A program made the translations under genes and the position numbers. Positions 60,301 to 64,000 of a stretch of 64,000 nt of DNA are shown in pieces. The DNA is from Spinacia oleracea (lineage: Eukaryota > Streptophyta > Magnoliopsida > Caryophyllales > Amaranthaceae). The number at the start of each line of letters is the position of its first letter. Positions within the stretch are counted from its first letter, which is position 1. The stretch is from assembly GCF_020520425.1 (NCBI RefSeq), contig NC_079487.1, forward strand, positions 79,737,141 to 79,801,140, written 5' to 3'. The notes under the pieces were generated by a model. That model was not told the origin of the DNA. It ran no database searches and saw nothing but the letters and a program-made list of their open reading frames with translations.

Positions 60301-63038
60301 ATGGTTCATTTGGGTCGATATAGGTCATTTATGGCCAAAAATGGCATTTTCGATCCCAACTACCAACAAAAGAACCTATATCCACATTCTAAACCTTTTT
60401 CATGATTCCTATGATTAGTTATATGATTATAAGACTCATTTCAAGTTCGTTATGCACGTCTATGGGTCATTTGGGTCGATGTAGGTCATTTATGGCCAAA
60501 AATGGCATTTTTGATCCCAACTACCAACAAATGAACCTATATCCACATTCAAAACCTTTTTCATGATTCTTATGATTAGATATATGTTTATAAGACTCGT
60601 TTTAAGTTCGTTATGCACGCCTATGGGTCATTTGGGTCGATATAGGTCATTTATGGCCAAAAATGGCATTTTCGATGCCACCTACCAAAAAACGAACCTA
60701 TTTCCATATTCTAAACGTTTTTCATGATTCATATGATTAGTTATATGTTTATAAGACTCATTTTAAGTTCGTTATGCACGCCTATGGGTCATTTGGGTCA
60801 ATATAGGTCATTTTTGGCCAAAAATGGCATTTTCGATCCCAACTACCAACAAACAAACCCATTTCCACATTCTAGCCCTTTTTAATGATTCATATAATTA
60901 GTTATATTTTTATGAAACTCATTTCAAGTTCATTATGCAAGCCTAAGGGTCATTTGGCTCGATATAAGCCATTTATGGCCAAAAATGGCATTTTCGACGC
61001 CACCTACCAACAAACGAACCTATTTCCATATTCTAAACGTTTTTCATGATTCATATGATTATTTATATGTTTATAAGACTCGTTTTAAGTTCGTTATGCA
61101 TGCCTATGGGTCATTTGGGTCGATATAGGTCATTTATGGCCAAAAATGGCATTTTCGATGCCACCTACCAACAAACGAACCTATTTCCATATTCTAAACG
61201 TTTTTCATGATTCATATGATTAGTTATATGTTTATGAAACTCATTTCAAGTTCGTTATGCACGCCTATGGGTCATTTGGGTCGATATAGGTCATTTATGG
61301 CCAAAAATGGCATTTTCGATCCCAACTACCAACAAACGAACCTATTTCCACATTCTAACCCTTTTTCATGATTCATATGATTAGTTATATGTTTATGAAA
61401 CTCATTTCAAGTTCGTTATGCAATCCTAAGGGTCATTTGGGTCGATATAGGCCATTTATGGCCAAAAAAGGCATTTTCGATCCCAACTACCAACAAACGA
61501 TCCTATTTCCATATTCTAAACGCTTTTCATGATTCATATGATTATTTATATGTTTATAAGACTCATTTTAAGTTCGTTATGCACGCCTATGGGTCATTTG
61601 GGTCGATATATGTCATTTATGGCCAAAAAAGGCATTTTCGAACCCAACTACCAACAAACTAACCTCTTTCCACATTCTAACCCTTTTTCATGATTTATAT
61701 GATTAGTCAGATGATTATAAGACTCATTTCAAGTTCGTTATGCACGCCTATTGGTCATTTGTCTCAATATTTATGGCCAAAAATGCCATTTTCGATCCCA
61801 ACTACCACAAAGGAACTTATATCCACATTCTAAACCTTTTTCATGATTTAGATTATTAGTTATATGTTTATAAGACTAATTTAAAGTTCGTTATGCACGC
61901 CTATGGTTCATTTGGGTCGATATAGGTCATTTATGGCCAAAAATGGCATTTTCGATCCCAACTTCCAACAAAAGAACCTATATCCACATTCTAAACCTTT
62001 TTCATGATTCCTATGATTAGTTATATGATTATAAGACTCATTTCAAGTTCGTTATGCACGTCTATGGGTCATTTGGGTTGATGTAGGTCATTTATGGCCA
62101 AAAATGGCATTTTTGATCCCAACTACCAACAAATGAACCTATATCCACATTCAAAACCTTTTTCATGATTCTTATGATTAGATATATGATTATAAGACTC
62201 ATTTCAAGTTCGTTATACACGCCTATGGGTCATTTGGGTCGATATAGGTCATTTATGGAGAAAAATGGCATTTTCGATCCCAACTACCAACAAACGAACC
62301 TATATCCACATTCTAAACTATTTTCATGATTCCTATGATTATTTATATAATTATAAGACTCATTTCAAGTTCGTTATGCACGCTATGGGTCATTTGGGTC
62401 GATATAGGTCATTTATGGTAAAAAATGGCATTTTCGATCCCAACTACCAACAAACGAACCTATATCCACATTCTAAACCTTTTTCATGATTTATATGATT
62501 ATTTCTATAATTATAAGACTCATTTCAAGTTCGTTATGCACGCATATTGGTCATTTGGGTCGATATAAGTCATTTATGGACAAAAATGACATTTTCGATC
62601 CCAAATATCAACAAATGAACCTAAGGACACTTTCTAAATCTTTTTATGTTTGATATGCTTATTTAGAGGTTACTAAGATTCATTTCAAGTTCTTTATGCA
62701 CACATAAGGCTTATTTGGGACGATATAGGTCATATTTGGCCCAAAATGGCATTTTTGATCCCAAATATCAACAGATGAACCTAATGACACTTTCTAAACC
62801 TTTTTTATGTTTCATATGCTTAGTTATAGGTTACTAAGATTCATTTCAAGTTCGTTATGCACATCTAAGGCTCATTTGGCTCGATATAGGTCATATTTGG
62901 CCAAAAATGGCATTTTTGATCCCAAATATCAACAAATGAACCTAATGACACTTTCTAAATATTTTTAATATTTGATATGCTTAGTTAGAGGTTACTAAGA
63001 TTCATTTCAAGTTCTTTATGCACACATAAGTCTCATTT
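54330..63038 (+). repeat. 161-bp satellite array, about 54 monomers, higher-order structured
   Basis: Monomers carry 'ggccaaaaatggcatttt', 'ccaactaccaacaaacgaa', 'tttttcatgattcatatg', 'ttcaagttcgttatgca' and 'ggtcatttgggtcgatat'. Successive 'ggcattttcgat' starts are 161 bp apart (for example 56171 and 56332). A diagnostic variant lacking 'ataggtc' ends at 55680, 56960, 58722, 60174 and 61776. Those intervals are 1280, 1762, 1452 (1279 without an inserted SINE) and 1602 bp, i.e. 8-, 11-, 8- and 10-mers. First and last monomers are a shared divergent type. The ORFs in the array are by-products. Confidence 0.95.
59769..59933 (-). mobile_element. tRNA-derived SINE inserted in satellite
   Basis: On the minus strand: A box-like TGGTTTAGTGGTGATTGGGG, B box-like GTGTTCGATCCCC, and a 3' end GGTGCTAACATCAAAA. 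Flanked by the 8-bp duplication ATATGATT (59761-59768 and 59934-59941), which belongs to the satellite monomer. Removing it restores a normal monomer. Confidence 0.8.
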
Positions 63039-63427
63039 GGGAGCGAAAACTGCATTTTTTGTCAAAATATGACATGTAAGGATCGAACGACCCTAAAATG
63101 TGCATAAATTGACCAAAGTAGATGAGAATGAGGATTGACAACCTAATACTAAGTATTTTGAACATGGAAAGGTTAAGAATTCCTATTTTGGTTCATGAGT
63201 TGGGAGTTGGGAGCGAAAACGGCTATTTTTGTCAAAATATGACATGTAAGGATCAAACGAGCCTTAAATTGACCAAAGTAGATGAGAAAAAGGATTGACA
63301 ACCTAATACTAAGTGTATTAAACATGCAAAGGTTTTAGAATTCCTATTTTGGTTCATTAGTTAAGTGTTGGGAGCGAAAACGACTATTTTAGTCAAAATA
63401 TGACATGTAAGAATCGAACGAGCCTTA
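63039..63427 (+). repeat. Second tandem repeat, 161-170-bp unit
   Basis: 'gggagcgaaaac' recurs at 63039, 63209 and 63370. Units also share 'gtcaaaatatgacatgtaag' and 'aacctaatactaagt'. Sequence is unrelated to the satellite it abuts. Confidence 0.75.
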
Positions 63428-64000
63428 ACCACTATCTACACAATTCACAGCAATAATGATTTTCTTTCTAATGATTTAGTATTCGTTTAGTTGTTCTTAC
63501 ATCATGATATAGTGTTGGTTGTATTATATGAGACCTTAAGTTATACTTTATCATGGCTATTCTCGATTGATCTGCTACTGCTCTACTGATCTACTTATTT
63601 GTTGTGCAGCAACAACAACAACAACAACAACAACAATACAGAGCCAACTGCAGTTGCCACAAGAACAACAGTACAGAGCCAACTGCAGCAGCAACTAGTC
63701 AACTACAGCAGCAGTATAAAGTAGTACAGAAACAGTAGCAGAGCGTAGAAGTACAGAGCCGAGCAGAGCAGAACGAGAAGTATAGAGCAGAATAGAAGCA
63801 GTAAAGATCAGAGCAGAGCCACAAAGCAACAACAGAAGCAGTAAAGACAAAGGGAAGCATCCCAGCACGATTATTATCAGTGACCGACCAAATAAAGCTG
63901 AAAAAGCATCAACTAGGGGGGCATAAGTAAAAGAAAAAAAGAGATTGAAATAAGAAAACGAACCAACATCATCAACTTTGGTCTCTGAGGAAAATAGATA
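63428..64000. other. Non-coding region with (CAA)n and CAG-rich repeats
   Basis: A (CAA) run at 63608-63637 follows TTGTGCAG, then repeated 'acagagccaactgcag' and 'agcagag' motifs to about 63830. A glutamine-rich exon is conceivable but stops interrupt; no domain recognised. Confidence 0.4.

Larger units (their letters stand above)
53666..64000. mobile_element. CACTA (En/Spm) transposon, one end in window
   Basis: Starts CACTAGAGGAAAAAACATC, the CACTA-superfamily terminal pattern. It is followed by direct and inverted copies of a subterminal motif (ATAAGTTGCCCTT), as these transposons require for transposase binding. A transposon-type exon lies 460 bp in. No opposite terminus (...TAGTG with matching sequence) is seen before 64000, so the element is at least 10.3 kb and continues outside. 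The 3-bp target duplication cannot be checked. Confidence 0.7.

Noticed and set aside
56552..62489. Repeated ORFs of 67-83 aa in the satellite
   Set aside because: Identical or near-identical read-throughs of the 161-bp monomer; no expression signals.
54330..63038. Possible CRISPR-like array
   Set aside because: Monomers are contiguous 161-bp tandem repeats with no unique spacers; the context is a plant nuclear genome.

Overview
This is a plant nuclear genomic window. The evidence is AT-rich DNA packed with Stowaway, hAT, MULE, Helitron and CACTA elements, two complete plant-type LTR retrotransposons, a plastid-derived tRNA-Ser fragment, a broken CC-NBS-LRR resistance gene and an intact DNMT2 gene with plant-like sequence. 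A eudicot, perhaps Amaranthaceae/Caryophyllales, is my guess from the style of the repeats and is not proven. Only one ordinary cellular gene looks intact: DNMT2, minus strand, 40501-46829, 10 exons, 394 aa. Nearly everything else is transposon, satellite or gene relic.

Layout. 1-8870: small DNA transposons, many nested. These include a GC-rich hAT MITE with an 8-bp target duplication, a Stowaway inside a Stowaway, a Helitron inside a Helitron, and a plastid fragment carrying trnS-UGA. 8876-10947: a 2.1-kb MULE-like element with a perfect 11-bp target duplication. 11701-23894: a complete LTR element (1434-bp LTRs, target duplication GATGT) with a damaged gag, a protease ORF, no reverse transcriptase or integrase, and an intron-containing antisense gene. 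24319-24491: hAT MITE.

25292-38807: a CC-NBS-LRR pseudogene split by a 10.3-kb Copia element (27352-37626, target duplication GATAT). 39395-40378: TIR element just past the 3' end of DNMT2. 40501-46829: DNMT2. 46952-47949: a foldback MULE-like element whose edge is 122 bp upstream of the DNMT2 start codon. 48388-50190: a second foldback element with arms of about 0.5 kb. 50480-53665: AT-rich sequence with little in it.

53666-64000 (open at the window edge): one end of a CACTA transposon. It has subterminal repeats, a terminal exon resembling the C-terminus of the Ulp1-type protease often carried by plant CACTA elements, and an 8.7-kb array of 161-bp satellite monomers with higher-order structure. 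The array appears to lie in an intron or spacer upstream of that exon.

How the parts work together: the window shows layered insertion history more than pathways. The two findings that most deserve follow-up are (i) the gag-pro-only LTR element with its spliced antisense gene and repeated GC-rich hairpins, and (ii) the satellite array apparently held inside a CACTA transposon. Exon boundaries, target duplications and motifs were read by eye. Family names rest on motif recognition, with no database search.
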